Of a DNA stretch of 64,000 nucleotides, positions 11,199 through 21,056 are shown one piece after another. Every line of letters starts with the position of its first letter. The first letter of the stretch is position 1. This DNA comes from Cymbomonas tetramitiformis. Taxonomy: Eukaryota; Chlorophyta; Pyramimonadophyceae; Pyramimonadales; Pyramimonadaceae. The stretch is from positions 51,424 through 115,423 of the forward strand of contig LGRX02034672.1 of assembly GCA_001247695.2 (NCBI GenBank), read 5' to 3'. Made by a program: the position numbers and the translations under genes. The notes under the pieces are model-generated. The model made no database searches and had not been told where the DNA came from. It saw nothing but the letters and a program-made list of their open reading frames with translations.

Positions 11199-11845
11199 GG
11201 TGGTGGCGCTGACCAATTCATTTCAGGAAGGCCATCTGAGTCTGGAGTCTGCTCAACTCTGGACAATACTGTGCGAATACTGGAGCCTGATGAATGCTTC
11301 CTAGTGATCGTCAGATTTTTGGTCTGAAAGTCAATGTGTGGATTCCTCCTCTCCAACCAATCTTGACCCAGAATGACAATGAATGGTTTCATGTCAATGA
11401 TGTAGAAATCTTCTGTATCCTTATACTTGCCCAAAGAAAATGTAGCCTTGGGAAGATAGGATGTGCAAGGTAGTTGGCTTCCTCCAGCCAATCCCACTGA
11501 AAATGATGAAGAATTTGTGGGAGCTATACCAAGCTGAGCAGCGAACTGTCTGTCGATGAAAGATGATGTGGCTCCTGGATCTACCAAAATGTGAGTACTC
11601 TGTCCATAAACTTTCCCTTTATACAACAACAGCTTCTTCTGTGATTTCAGCTGTGCTGTTTGAGACTGCATCTGTGCGATGTGTTCTGTGGGATTGTCCA
11701 TCTGCTGAAACTGCAATGTCAGACTGGATAGGACTTCTTCTGAGATACTCTCAATCCGGCCACTTGCTTCAGTGGCATCTTCAGGATGATCTACCCTCGG
11801 GGTGCTCTCATCACCGGTACCTGCGCAGTACCCTGAGAGTTTCCC
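11195..11845 (-). CDS. pro: Retroviral-type aspartic protease of the chromovirus
   Basis: Aspartic protease that would cleave the element's polyproteins. The active-site box is seen as ILVDPGATSSFIDRQFAAQL, a DPGA variant of the D[ST]GA motif. It is followed by flap and core strands and the conserved VILGQDWLERRNP near the C-terminus. There is no obvious ATG at the start of the conserved region. The frame is open back into gag, so translation probably enters by the −1 shift at 11839–11845. The stop overlaps the pol ATG as ATGA (11195–11198). Confidence 0.85.
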   Translation of the reverse strand, partial: GKLSGYCAGTGDESTPRVDHPEDATEASGRIESISEEVLSSLTLQFQQMDNPTEHIAQMQSQTAQLKSQKKLLLYKGKVYGQSTHILVDPGATSSFIDRQFAAQLGIAPTNSSSFSVGLAGGSQLPCTSYLPKATFSLGKYKDTEDFYIIDMKPFIVILGQDWLERRNPHIDFQTKNLTITRKHSSGSSIRTVLSRVEQTPDSDGLPEMNWSAPPP

Positions 11846-13176
11846 TGAGGAGCTGGAGCTGATGGAACTGGATCTGAAGTTGCAACTGCTGCATTGATGC
11901 TATGCTGATTTTTCAGTTCCTTGACCAAGGTGTTGATCGTATTGATGAGTTTGCCAGACCCATCTTTAGCACCCTGATTCTTCTGTGGCTGTCTCTGATT
12001 CTGAAAAGGACTCTGAGCTGGTGGCTTACCCTTGATCTCCTTTCCATCATTGGTACTGGTGGCCCAACAATCCTTCTCGATGTGGCCAGGACGACCACAA
12101 CGATGGCAAGTCTTATCTTTCTGTGATTGTCCTTTTCCTTTTCCTTTGCCCTTGCCTTTACCACCTTTTCCTTTGTTCTGATTCTGATTGGACTTCTGGC
12201 TGCCATTCTGATTCCAATTCCGATTTTTGTTGGATCTGTCATATGGCTTATGGCCACGTCCTCTGTCCTTATCCTTTTTGGCTGGACCTCCAGATGACTG
12301 TTCCTTCTGCCCTCGATAATGAAGAGTCTCTGACTGCTTCGAATGAATGACATAGTTCAAGTCGAGCAGTATCTGTGTGGTTAGTGACCACGACATATTA
12401 TTCCTTTCTGTCTCTGTCAGGAATCGTAAATGGAACTGTTTGCGAAGATCTGGATCTATGCTGTTGACAAATCTGTCCTTTATCAACACATCTTCCAGTT
12501 CAACTGCTGCCAATGCAGCCAGTGAAGTGAATGTGCGTAGATAATCTGAGAAAGTCTGGTTTCCTTGCATCAGTGACATTAGATGTTTTTTAGCCACTGA
12601 TCTTTTATGGGGATTACCAAACTGTCTGAGGAAAATCCCTCTGATCCCTGCATATGTGGCATCTGGTTGATTTGCCACGACCTGGAAATAGTGTCGGTCA
12701 TTATTCTGTATGAGGGTCAGGAAAACTGTGATCAGGTCTTTGTCTGGAACTCCTGGATACGTGAATTGGAAGTATCTATCCACGGTTTCCAACCAAACCT
12801 CTGCGTCCAATCCCGATTTGTATTCCTTTGGTGGTGTCATTTTCACCTTGGGAACCAAACTGGGTGGTGCTGATGCTGGTGCTGGATCTGCATCTGGATC
12901 TGTGAAGATCATTGGAGGATTGTCTGCAGTATATTCATCATCTGGTTCCTGAGGCTCGTTTTCAGGATCCCGATATCTGCTCATATCAGGCTTCATGCGG
13001 CTGATATTGTCGAAGAACCCTATCTTGTCGAATCTGGTCTGGGTATTATCATAACCAGCGTGCCATTTTGGGATCTTGAAACGACTATATGCATCATATG
13101 AGCCTAAGATGTCAAAGAACCATGTAGACGGATCTGCATTGATGGGTGGAATATCTGGATCTTCTGCTTCTGCCAT
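11791..13176 (-). CDS. gag: Gag polyprotein of the chromovirus
   Basis: This is a 461-residue structural polyprotein that would assemble the cytoplasmic particle and package element RNA. An acidic, proline-rich N-terminus is followed by a capsid-like helical region (about residues 110–270, including AEVWLETVDRYFQFTYPGVP). Next come a Lys/Gly-rich basic tract and one CCHC zinc knuckle, CHRCGRPGHIEKDC. The ATG at 13176 opens the frame after a stop-rich AT leader. Its 3' end overlaps the protease frame, which lies in −1 relative to gag, with a slippery heptamer in the overlap. Confidence 0.92.
   Translation of the reverse strand: MAEAEDPDIPPINADPSTWFFDILGSYDAYSRFKIPKWHAGYDNTQTRFDKIGFFDNISRMKPDMSRYRDPENEPQEPDDEYTADNPPMIFTDPDADPAPASAPPSLVPKVKMTPPKEYKSGLDAEVWLETVDRYFQFTYPGVPDKDLITVFLTLIQNNDRHYFQVVANQPDATYAGIRGIFLRQFGNPHKRSVAKKHLMSLMQGNQTFSDYLRTFTSLAALAAVELEDVLIKDRFVNSIDPDLRKQFHLRFLTETERNNMSWSLTTQILLDLNYVIHSKQSETLHYRGQKEQSSGGPAKKDKDRGRGHKPYDRSNKNRNWNQNGSQKSNQNQNKGKGGKGKGKGKGKGQSQKDKTCHRCGRPGHIEKDCWATSTNDGKEIKGKPPAQSPFQNQRQPQKNQGAKDGSGKLINTINTLVKELKNQHSINAAVATSDPVPSAPAPQGNSQGTAQVPVMRAPRG
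11839..11845 (-). promoter_or_regulatory. Candidate −1 ribosomal frameshift site GGGAAAC
   Basis: In the gag frame the sequence reads CAG GGA AAC TCT, giving the XXXYYYZ heptamer GGGAAAC in the correct phase. The protease frame is exactly −1 and stays open from upstream of this site to the protease domain, while gag stops about 50 nt downstream. A −1 slip here would yield Gag-Pro. I did not identify a downstream stem-loop or pseudoknot with confidence. Confidence 0.65.
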
Positions 13177-16100
13177 CTAAGAAAAACAAAACACAACACC
13201 AAAATCTCTTCAGCTAACTGAGTGTGTGTTGATATATATATACCTATGTTATATATGGTATATCTGTATATTATGATGAGGTTATACATATACATATATC
13301 CACCTTCTTCCCCCCTCAAGGAAGTGTGTGATACAGTGGCAGTTGTCAATTGCCAATACCTCATTCAGCATGCATTCCTATAGGAACCAGCTGTTACAGT
13401 TTTAGGGTTGCAGCCCTACAGTCTTGGGTTGTAGCCCTGCAGTTTTTGGGTTGTTGCCCTACAGTTCTAGGGTTGTTGCCCACAGTATTATCATGTCTGT
13501 GATGATTTAGCATGATATAATAATGCCAAAAAACGAAGTTTTTCGAAATAAAACTGGCATTTTAGGGCATATGTGGTTACAGTGGCCCTGTTACTCAATA
13601 TGGTGTTTAGGGTGTTACTTGATATCAGTAACCCTAATACAGGTAAAAAATAAGCAGTATGATGTTTTTGCAAAGATTTTTAAGCAAAACTACATTTAAT
13701 ACCTACATAAATGTAAGGTGGTTTTCAGGAGGTACGTTACACCCCTGTTACACACATTTAATTTTAGGGTTGTTACAGGGCGTTACACATGCTGCATAAA
13801 TCAGGGATTGTTATTTTATATATAAACATTCATTTCAGCAAAAAAATCAATCCGAAATTTTCAAAATGTGTTTTACGTACAGCATTTTGAGCGATTTATC
13901 GTTACAGCAATAGCGTTACCCCTATATATTCAACACCTAATATTTAGGGTGTCACGCAGATATGACATGTGTCATTATGATTTCCTGATACCTTAATAGG
14001 TATAAAATCATAATTTTAAATAAAATGGGCACACATTTTTCATTTTGAAATTAAACGTGGAGCATTTTTACCCATTTTACAGCTTTTTCAGCTATCTGAA
14101 ATATTGCTTTAGTGACATATCTCAGTGTATATGTGGAATGTAAGTACAGAATCACTGTGAGGAACTTCACTTTTGCATATGACAAATTTCATAGCAAATA
14201 AGTGAGTTGTGCTGTATATCAACATTTATGGTTGACAGCATTCTGGGTTTTACTGATTTAAACCCATGCACAGCAAATGTACTTTTCTGATTATGTATAG
14301 ATTAATCAACTTAAGTGGATACACCCACTTTAGTGATATTTCTCAACCTATGATTTGTTTTGAGCATAGGTCTGTGCTCTTAAGATTTATCAAAGTGATA
14401 TATCTCATTTAGAACAAATCTGGACTTTGCTGGATACAATCACAGCAACTTGACACAACACATTTATATGTGTGTGATTGTCCTTAACACTATTGTCAGA
14501 TATCATGTAAATACTGATCTGTGTGTTGCATGCAATTGATCTGATCAAGTCTGATTCAACTGTCAATATGCAACGTAGTTGTTGTAGTTGCTCCAGCGAT
14601 AGTAAAGGTATGGACAGTGTTCAGCAGTTACCAGCTGCATTATGAACACTGTATAATGCCTTCGGGTCTGGAGATATTCTCCATCCAGCCCTACAGCATG
14701 TTATCTTATCCTGTTCCCTTATGTATCGCCATCATTGACACTTTCCACGCACATGTGTTTGGAAGTGGTATCTATATTACCATGTACAATATAGTTGATC
14801 TATTCACTCTGAGTCAGTGAATTTTAACATGTATAATGAATGCTAGTGTATGTGCAGTGTGTAGTACTGCTGATTAGTACTTATGTCCGTGTGTGTGTGT
14901 GTTTACTTGTACACACTCTGCAGAATATGTTCTGGATATCGCAATATCCTAGACAATTTATCATGCAAGACAGTCAGCATACCATGTACTGATTACATCT
15001 AACATGATATATATCAAGTTTAGGGAGCATTGTAATTCCATGCTAATCTCATTACAAAATGAGTTGCTGATAGATTTTACATGAAGCTCAGGTGAGCATT
15101 CCATCCAGTGATCCACCATAGAATGTACATGTGATCTGGAGAGCATCTCGGCTCCACCAGGCATGACAAACTAATTATGGTGTTAAGATCACTTTTAGGC
15201 ACCCTTTGCTACATGGATTCGAATATAGACTAGCATTCACTGCAATATGCTTATGCTCTATGTACTACAGCTGTTATCGTGATCACGCTGTACAGTATAA
15301 TAAAGCATGTACGATTCACAATCAATGCAATCATTCAGCATAAGATATGTGCATAGTATAAAAGTATATGCACTGCATGTTGATGATTGCTGTAAGTGAA
15401 ATAAGTGCATGTGTGTGTGTGCTGATTCGCACACACATGTTGTGAACAGATCATTGTGATGCTAAATAGAATGATGCTGATGATTAAAGTATTTGTGCAG
15501 CCATCAGAACACTTTGGAATTTGCTGCAGTATGATAATGATACTTTTACAGCAACATAGTGGTAATGTATCCAAGCATAACGATCATGTATACAGTCATT
15601 CTGCATATGATTTCGACGGGCTTATACATATGTGCTTCTCACTGCATGTAAAACACATCAAAATTGTGCACGCTAAAATCGGGCGTTCTTCGCATGTGAC
15701 GAAATCATGAAGAACGTATATCGTGCTGACAGGCCATAAATCATTGTACGCGCTGACATTGTAAACAGTGCGAAGGAATTGCATTGCAAAAATCACTGAT
15801 GTACGTCGCATACGAATGCGAGCGCTGACATGTATACGAATCAAAATTCTGCCGATGACAACTATGTAATATATCATTCTGGACAATTTTTGAAAGTGAT
15901 TCATACAAGCGCGCGCATGCTGCGATTGACTTCTGTAGAAATATGCGACCATCGCGCATGCTGCATCTGTAAATTAGTGACCATCGCGCATGCTGCATGT
16001 ATGAAGCAATTTAGTGCTATCATGAAAATCGTGATACTGCGCTGATGATTTTCCACGCGAAAGCGATTTCGCCGATGATTTGTCGCATCTGCGAACATCA

Positions 16101-17183
16101 TCTGGAATTCGGCGTTCAGTTCTGAATGCGTAATCGACTGTTCCCCGTTCCCCCCCGTTGCGGAGCGCTCGTGTAACAAAGACGACACGTCACGATCCCC
16201 GTTCATGCATCGGCCCAGAGCGGACCTGTCATCATAAATATGTAACGTTATTTTGCGTCTTCAGCGCAATCCACGAGGGAGGTTGGATCGAAACTCGAGA
16301 ACCGATACGCGAAGCGAAACCTTGCGATTCGTGTTACGAGAACAATACAGAACGGTGAAGGAACCGTAGAATACAAGAGCTCACGGGGTTCGTTCAGCTT
16401 TCACAAACCCTCATCACCGTGTGTAAAATACTAAGATATATTAAGTGGTGAGTTTGTTGTAAAAAAAAGAGACCCTTCGTTGATATTAAATAGAGTGTCC
16501 GCGGGAGACACGGAAGCCCCTAGAGTGCGGTGCGTGGTGCTGGAGGTTCGACCCGTAAGATTCACAGGTGCGCCTCACAGGTATATGAGCGCACGTGTGC
16601 TTAAGTATGATGTTCGTAAATTTTGGATGTAATTTTTGACACCTAGAGCCGCCTGCGCATCTTCAGGGGCAGCGGTTCCGGGTGTCCCTTTCCCCAATAG
16701 GTAGCGAATTGAATGCTTTTGAAATGGGCGGCTGACGGGTGGGACACCCAAGAATGGTTGCAGTGATTTCCACTGCAACGTATTGGGAAGGTTGATGGAG
16801 GATCTGACCATAACATCCGCCTGCGCATTTCAAATGCATACAACATACAGGAGGGCGAGTAGTGTAGTTGAATAGGGGCGTAGATACTGATGGGGGCTAG
16901 GGGCTCCCACGTTACGTGATGTTTTAGTTTTTTTGAAGTTGGTTTCCTGTGTCGGTTGCACGGGAATGGGCGTCACCCCATAGATTTTATGTTTTAATTA
17001 CACATAGGGAACATATTTTTACTGACGGTTGCAGGACATATGTAAATTTTTACTGGAATTGTCAGAGGTGGGCATTTTTAGCTGCTAAAAAGGCCCACCT
17101 CTTAACACCTGGGGATTCGAGTTCGTGGTGACGTTCTGACGGATTGCGTTTGGTGTGGTTTTTTTGTTCGCATGTAGGAAAAA
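13177..17183. other. AT-rich non-coding stretch
   Basis: No convincing gene. It contains four roughly 26-bp units with AGGGTTG and CCCTACAG cores (13395–13490), TG/CA-rich stretches, a cluster of GCGCATGCTGC motifs (about 15915–16000), and a hairpin-prone block at about 16640–16830 (GGGTGTCCC…GGGACACCC and GTTGCAGTG…CACTGCAAC). The part next to 13177 should include the leader and 5' LTR of the chromovirus, but I could not delimit them. Confidence 0.6.
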
Positions 17184-18287
17184 ATGGTGAATAACAAAAG
17201 GAAGCGATCAGATGTGCGTGAACGTGCGAACGAAGATGTTTCCGGAGATTGTGCTGACGGTGGTGCTACTACCTCAGGTGATATGGTCCGAACCCAGTTT
17301 ACTCAGATGAGTAAGCTGAGCTCAAGAGAGATCTTAACATCTTTTTTGTTTAGAGGGTTCGTCTCATGCGCGCTCGCATGTTATTTAGTAGTCGAAAGGA
17401 ACAGGGAAGACCCAGAGAATAACGAGCCCCTAGATTTCTATTTTCGTGAGAATAACGCGGATAACATATTCTGTATCCGCACTGCATACGAGAGATATCT
17501 TCCAATGGGTAAATTGTTGCACGAAATGGCACACACCGAGTCACCTTGTGACCGGCTGCCTGAAACCTTTTGTGAGGCAGAGGCACTTTTACGCATCACG
17601 GGCAATAGGAATAGGGTGTGGCAATGTGCCTTGACCAAATTTCCTGGCCAAAGAATCACCCTCACCGATTTGAGCACCGTGTGCCATGACCTTAAAGAGG
17701 CAGGGACATCTCCGGAGGATGCGCGTGTTAAAGGTTGTACACCCTGGACGTCCGCTGAGAGTTGCCGGTGGTGGACTCCCATATGGATACTTGATCTTGT
17801 TAGGACTGTTTATGAAGGCACAATAGATTTAGATCCCTTCAGCGAGCGAGATTGTAACCGTGATAGGGTTAAGGCTAGGAAGTATTACTCAGAAAAAAAG
17901 GACGGTTATGCTAGGCGAAATAGGTGGTTTAAAAAGGTTTTTGCCAACCCTCCCGGTGGAACCACAGGGGGGAAGAGTAATATGGGAAGGGCTTTGAAGC
18001 GTGCGGTCAAGGAGTTTGAGGAAGGAAACGTGGAGTGTTGCATTCTTTTGCTCAAAGCCTCTGTGGGATACCAGTGGTTTGAAATGGTGTACACACTACC
18101 ACACGTGTTCCTTCGGGAAAAACCGTCGTTTTTTAATCCTGAGCGACCGGAAGTGGACTCCCCTACCCTTCATGGGTATGTTGTTGTTTATGTTGGAAAC
18201 AACGTCAGTGGTTTCATTAATGTTTTTAAGGACGTGGGGTTCATTCCAGGGGTAGGGGCGTCCTGGGCGTTCAACAAGTCTAGCTAG
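17184..18287 (+). CDS. Phage-type Dam DNA N6-adenine methyltransferase
   Basis: An intronless 367-residue protein. The C-terminal half matches the phage DNA N-6-adenine-methyltransferase family. It has WWTPIWILDLVRTVYEGTID (about residue 196), then DLDPFS, an N..V.A..YY segment and KKVFANPPGG (about 254), followed by ILLLKASVGYQWF. The NPP box corresponds to catalytic motif IV ([DN]PP[YFW]), but its fourth residue is glycine instead of an aromatic. I cannot tell whether activity is retained. The N-terminal 180 residues are unrecognised. Such domains occur in phages, in DIRS-type retrotransposons and in some algal mobile or viral elements. No reverse transcriptase or tyrosine recombinase lies nearby, so this looks like a stand-alone or relict gene. 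The ATG at 17184 follows an AAAAA leader. Confidence 0.8.
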   Translation: MVNNKRKRSDVRERANEDVSGDCADGGATTSGDMVRTQFTQMSKLSSREILTSFLFRGFVSCALACYLVVERNREDPENNEPLDFYFRENNADNIFCIRTAYERYLPMGKLLHEMAHTESPCDRLPETFCEAEALLRITGNRNRVWQCALTKFPGQRITLTDLSTVCHDLKEAGTSPEDARVKGCTPWTSAESCRWWTPIWILDLVRTVYEGTIDLDPFSERDCNRDRVKARKYYSEKKDGYARRNRWFKKVFANPPGGTTGGKSNMGRALKRAVKEFEEGNVECCILLLKASVGYQWFEMVYTLPHVFLREKPSFFNPERPEVDSPTLHGYVVVYVGNNVSGFINVFKDVGFIPGVGASWAFNKSS

Positions 18288-18340
18288 GTTTGTTTTTTCC
18301 CATATCCCCACTAGAAACCAGGTCGAGATTTCGTGCACCT

Positions 18341-19688
18341 ATGTCTCCTACCTACGGCGGGGGGCCTCGGGGTGAGGGGTGGGGGGGTTCAGAGGCTCCG
18401 CTGGACAACCTTGTCCACTTCTTGATGTTTTCAGAGGCCTTCCAGCAGCTGAGCCCAAGCGTGCGGGATAGTTTGCATCTGAAAACCCGTCTGTCTTGCA
18501 GTGACCGGTACCACCCTCACCCTCCCTCCATTGTTCGTGTATTGTTTAAGCATGCTTGAACTCTTATATTTCATGCTTAGGCATCTCAGCATATGTAACC
18601 TTTCTGAGTATGTGTGCCTTTCAATTCAACAGAGCTTGCAACGGCTTCGAGGTTGCACTTCGTCTAGAAGTGCAAAACCGCCTCGAAGCTGGTGAACGGG
18701 AGGAGGCCATATTCTTGGTAATCTTGGTCACCCTCCTAAGCTCCTACTCCTGGTTACAGGAGGGACAGTTGGCCGAGCTGGTTGGTGGCCAGGGCCCTTT
18801 TCATTGGCCGCGCCGGGAGCACGGCCCAACCATTGAGGCTCTGCTCCTCGGCATTGTGAACGTGGAGGATGCTGAGGAGGGGTCGGTGACCATCCCTGAC
18901 TTCTTTGGCGCCAACCCCACCCCATATGGTTTTGGCGTGGGGCGGATTGGGTCTCGGAGCCTTTTGGAAGGATTGCTTCCCGAAGGCCATCATTACGGCA
19001 CGGCAGTTGCACAAGCTTCCGGTTAGTCTCATACACAACCTCCTGTATCGGCACACTTTTCTCCTTAGCCCTTCAGCTGGTTCCCGAACCCTTGCATTTT
19101 TTCTATCGGTGCTTGAACTTTTTACTTCAGGCTAGGCTAGCGGCCCCCTCTGGTGCTTCTTTGCTTCACAGTCACCCTCCTGGCACCCCCCCTTCGTTGA
19201 TTATGTCATGCACAACTACCTGCTCCATTATGCGCTTTTAGTGAATGAAACTGTGGTGGTGGTGGCATAGTTGCTGTGGAGCAACTGAGGGTGCTATGTG
19301 GATTGACACCACATGGCATCTTCAAGACGCGTGGGGTGGAAAGACGGTGGTTGACCATCCAGTCCGTCGATGTGGTGGATACTCCCAACGACGTGCAAAT
19401 GTTTATTGACCTCCTTGGTAAAGGGAGCCTCCCAGCTGCCCCTTTGGGGAAACCCTTTGCGTTGGGACTCCTTTGGGGAAACGTGCTGGTGGCGCGCCTT
19501 GTGAACACCGGCATATTCCCTGAGTGTGACTATCTCCCTGCATTAAGTAAGGACCCCTCTCTCTCTCTCTCTCTTTCTCTTTCTCACTCACTCTGGCTTT
19601 CTGTTTATTCCATGTTTATTAGGCCTTGTTCTTATTAGAGTTGGAAACCATATCCCAACCACGACTTCCAGTTCTCACACAGACATAG
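18341..19688 (+). CDS. Spliced gene of unknown function next to the methyltransferase
   Basis: Proposed exons are 18341–18500, 18635–19021, 19271–19546 and 19639–19688, giving about 290 residues. All three introns are phase 1. The second (donor G|GTTAGT, acceptor GCATAG) and third (A|GTAAGG to TTATTAG) joins are strong. The first (A|GTGACC) is less certain because two adjacent acceptors exist. The protein has a glycine-rich start, a hydrophobic helix (around EEAIFLVILVTLLSSYSWLQ), and a segment resembling a compact domain (WLTIQSVDVVDTPNDVQMFI then DLLGKGSLPAAPLGKPFALG). I do not recognise it. It starts 53 nt after the methyltransferase stop on the same strand. A (CT)n microsatellite sits in the last intron. 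Confidence 0.5.
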
Positions 19689-19719
19689 CACACGCACAAA
19701 GATAGATACACACTTAAGA

Positions 19720-20690
19720 AATGCGTGTAGCTGTGAGTGTGCTAAGATATGTCTTAAAATATGTGGGTAGCTGTGCGTGTGCTAAGATATGTGTTGACAT
19801 ATGCGCGTACCTGTGTGCGTGTGCTATGCTTGTGCTAGAATATATGACTAAGCGTGTGCTTGGGCTATGCCTGTGCTATAATATATGTATATATGTGCGT
19901 GTGCTAAGCTTGTGCTAGGATATGTGTTAAGATATGCGTGTACCTGTGCGTGTGCTTAGATACGTGTATATTTGTGTGCGTGTGCTAAGGTATGTGCTGG
20001 AATATGTGGGTATCTGTGCGTGTGCTAAGATATGTGCTGTAATATTGTCACTTGCATATGCAGTGGAGCCTTCGCCACTTGCATATACAGTGGAGCCCTT
20101 GTCACTTGCATATAGTGTTATGCGTATATCTTATATATGTATATCGGTGCGTGTGCTCAGCCTGTGCTAGGATATGTGTTAAGATATGTGTGTACCCGTG
20201 CGTGTGCTGAGATATGTGTGCTGAAATATGTGGGTATCTGCGCGTGTGCTAAGATATGTGCTGAAATATGTGGGTAGCTGTGCGTGTGCTGAGATATGTG
20301 CTGAAATATGTGGGTAGCTGTGCGTGTGCTAAAATATGTGCTGGAATAAGTGGGTAGCTGTGCGTGTGCTAAGATATGTGCTAAGATATGTGGGTAGTTG
20401 TGCGTGTGCTAAGATATGTGTTAACATATGTGTATACCTATGTGCGTGTGCTATGCTTGTGCTAGAATATATGACTAAGCGTGTGCTTGTGCTATGCCTG
20501 TGCTAGAATATATGTATATATGTGCGTGCGCTAAGCTTGTGCTAGGATATTTGTTAAGATATGTGTGTACCTGTATGTGCGTGTGCTAAGATATGTGTAT
20601 ATCTATGTACGTGTGCTAAGATATGTGCTGGAATATGTGGGTAGCTGTGCGTGTGCAAAGATATGTGCTGAAATATTGTCACTTGCATAT
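19720..20690. repeat. Minisatellite of GTGCTAAGATATGTG-type units
   Basis: Imperfect units built from GTGCGTGTGCTAAGATATGT followed by GCTGAAATATGTGGGTAGCT repeat about twenty times. Units are 20–48 bp with local higher-order duplication, for example the GCTTGTGCTAGAATATATGA blocks near 19830 and 20455. No coding signal. Confidence 0.9.
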
Positions 20691-21056
20691 GCAGTGGAGC
20701 CCTTGTCACTTGCATATACAGTGGAGCCCTTGCCCCTTGCATACATAGTGGAGCCCTTGCCACTTGCATATACAGCCACTTGCCCACACAGTGGAGCCCT
20801 TGCCACTTGCATATATAGTGGAGCCCTTGTCACTTGCATATATAGTGGAGCCCTTGCCACTTGCATATGCTGTGGAGCCCTTGCCACTTGCATATGCAGT
20901 GGAGCCCTTGTCAACTGCATATATAGTGGAGCCCTTGTCACTTGTATATATAGTGGAGCCCTTGTCCCTTGCATATATAGTGGAGCCCTTGTCACTTGCA
21001 TATGCAGTGGAGCCCTTGCCACTTGCATATATAGTGGAGCCCTTGTCACTTGCATC
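20676..21056. repeat. 27-bp minisatellite
   Basis: About 13 head-to-tail units with the core CACTTGCATAT, AGTGGAGCCCTTG. Because 27 is a multiple of three, frames stay open on both strands and mimic nine-residue peptide repeats. An earlier short run lies near 20046–20110. Downstream, 21057–22988 has short microsatellites (ATT/ATC-rich near 21590) and an inverted pair CGACTCGGGAG / CTCCCGAGTCG (about 22603 and 22671), but no gene I can support. Confidence 0.9.

Larger units (their letters stand above)
7929..13176 (-). mobile_element. Ty3/gypsy chromovirus internal region
   Basis: A minus-strand LTR-retrotransposon coding region runs in the order gag, protease, reverse transcriptase, RNase H, integrase and chromodomain, the Ty3/chromovirus order. 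All diagnostic motifs are present and the frames are largely intact, so this is a recent copy. Short AGGGTTGNNGCCCTACAG-type repeats at about 13395–13490 have weaker relatives at about 7066–7095 and may mark LTR material on both sides. I could not define LTR ends, primer-binding site or target duplication. Confidence 0.93.

Noticed and set aside
16530..16560. tRNA gene suggested by GGAGGTTCGACCCG
   Set aside because: The T-arm-like box has no matching acceptor, D or anticodon arms around it.
17184..18287. Bacterial or phage contamination as the source of the methyltransferase
   Set aside because: The gene is contiguous with spliced eukaryotic-type sequence on both sides and has no phage neighbours.
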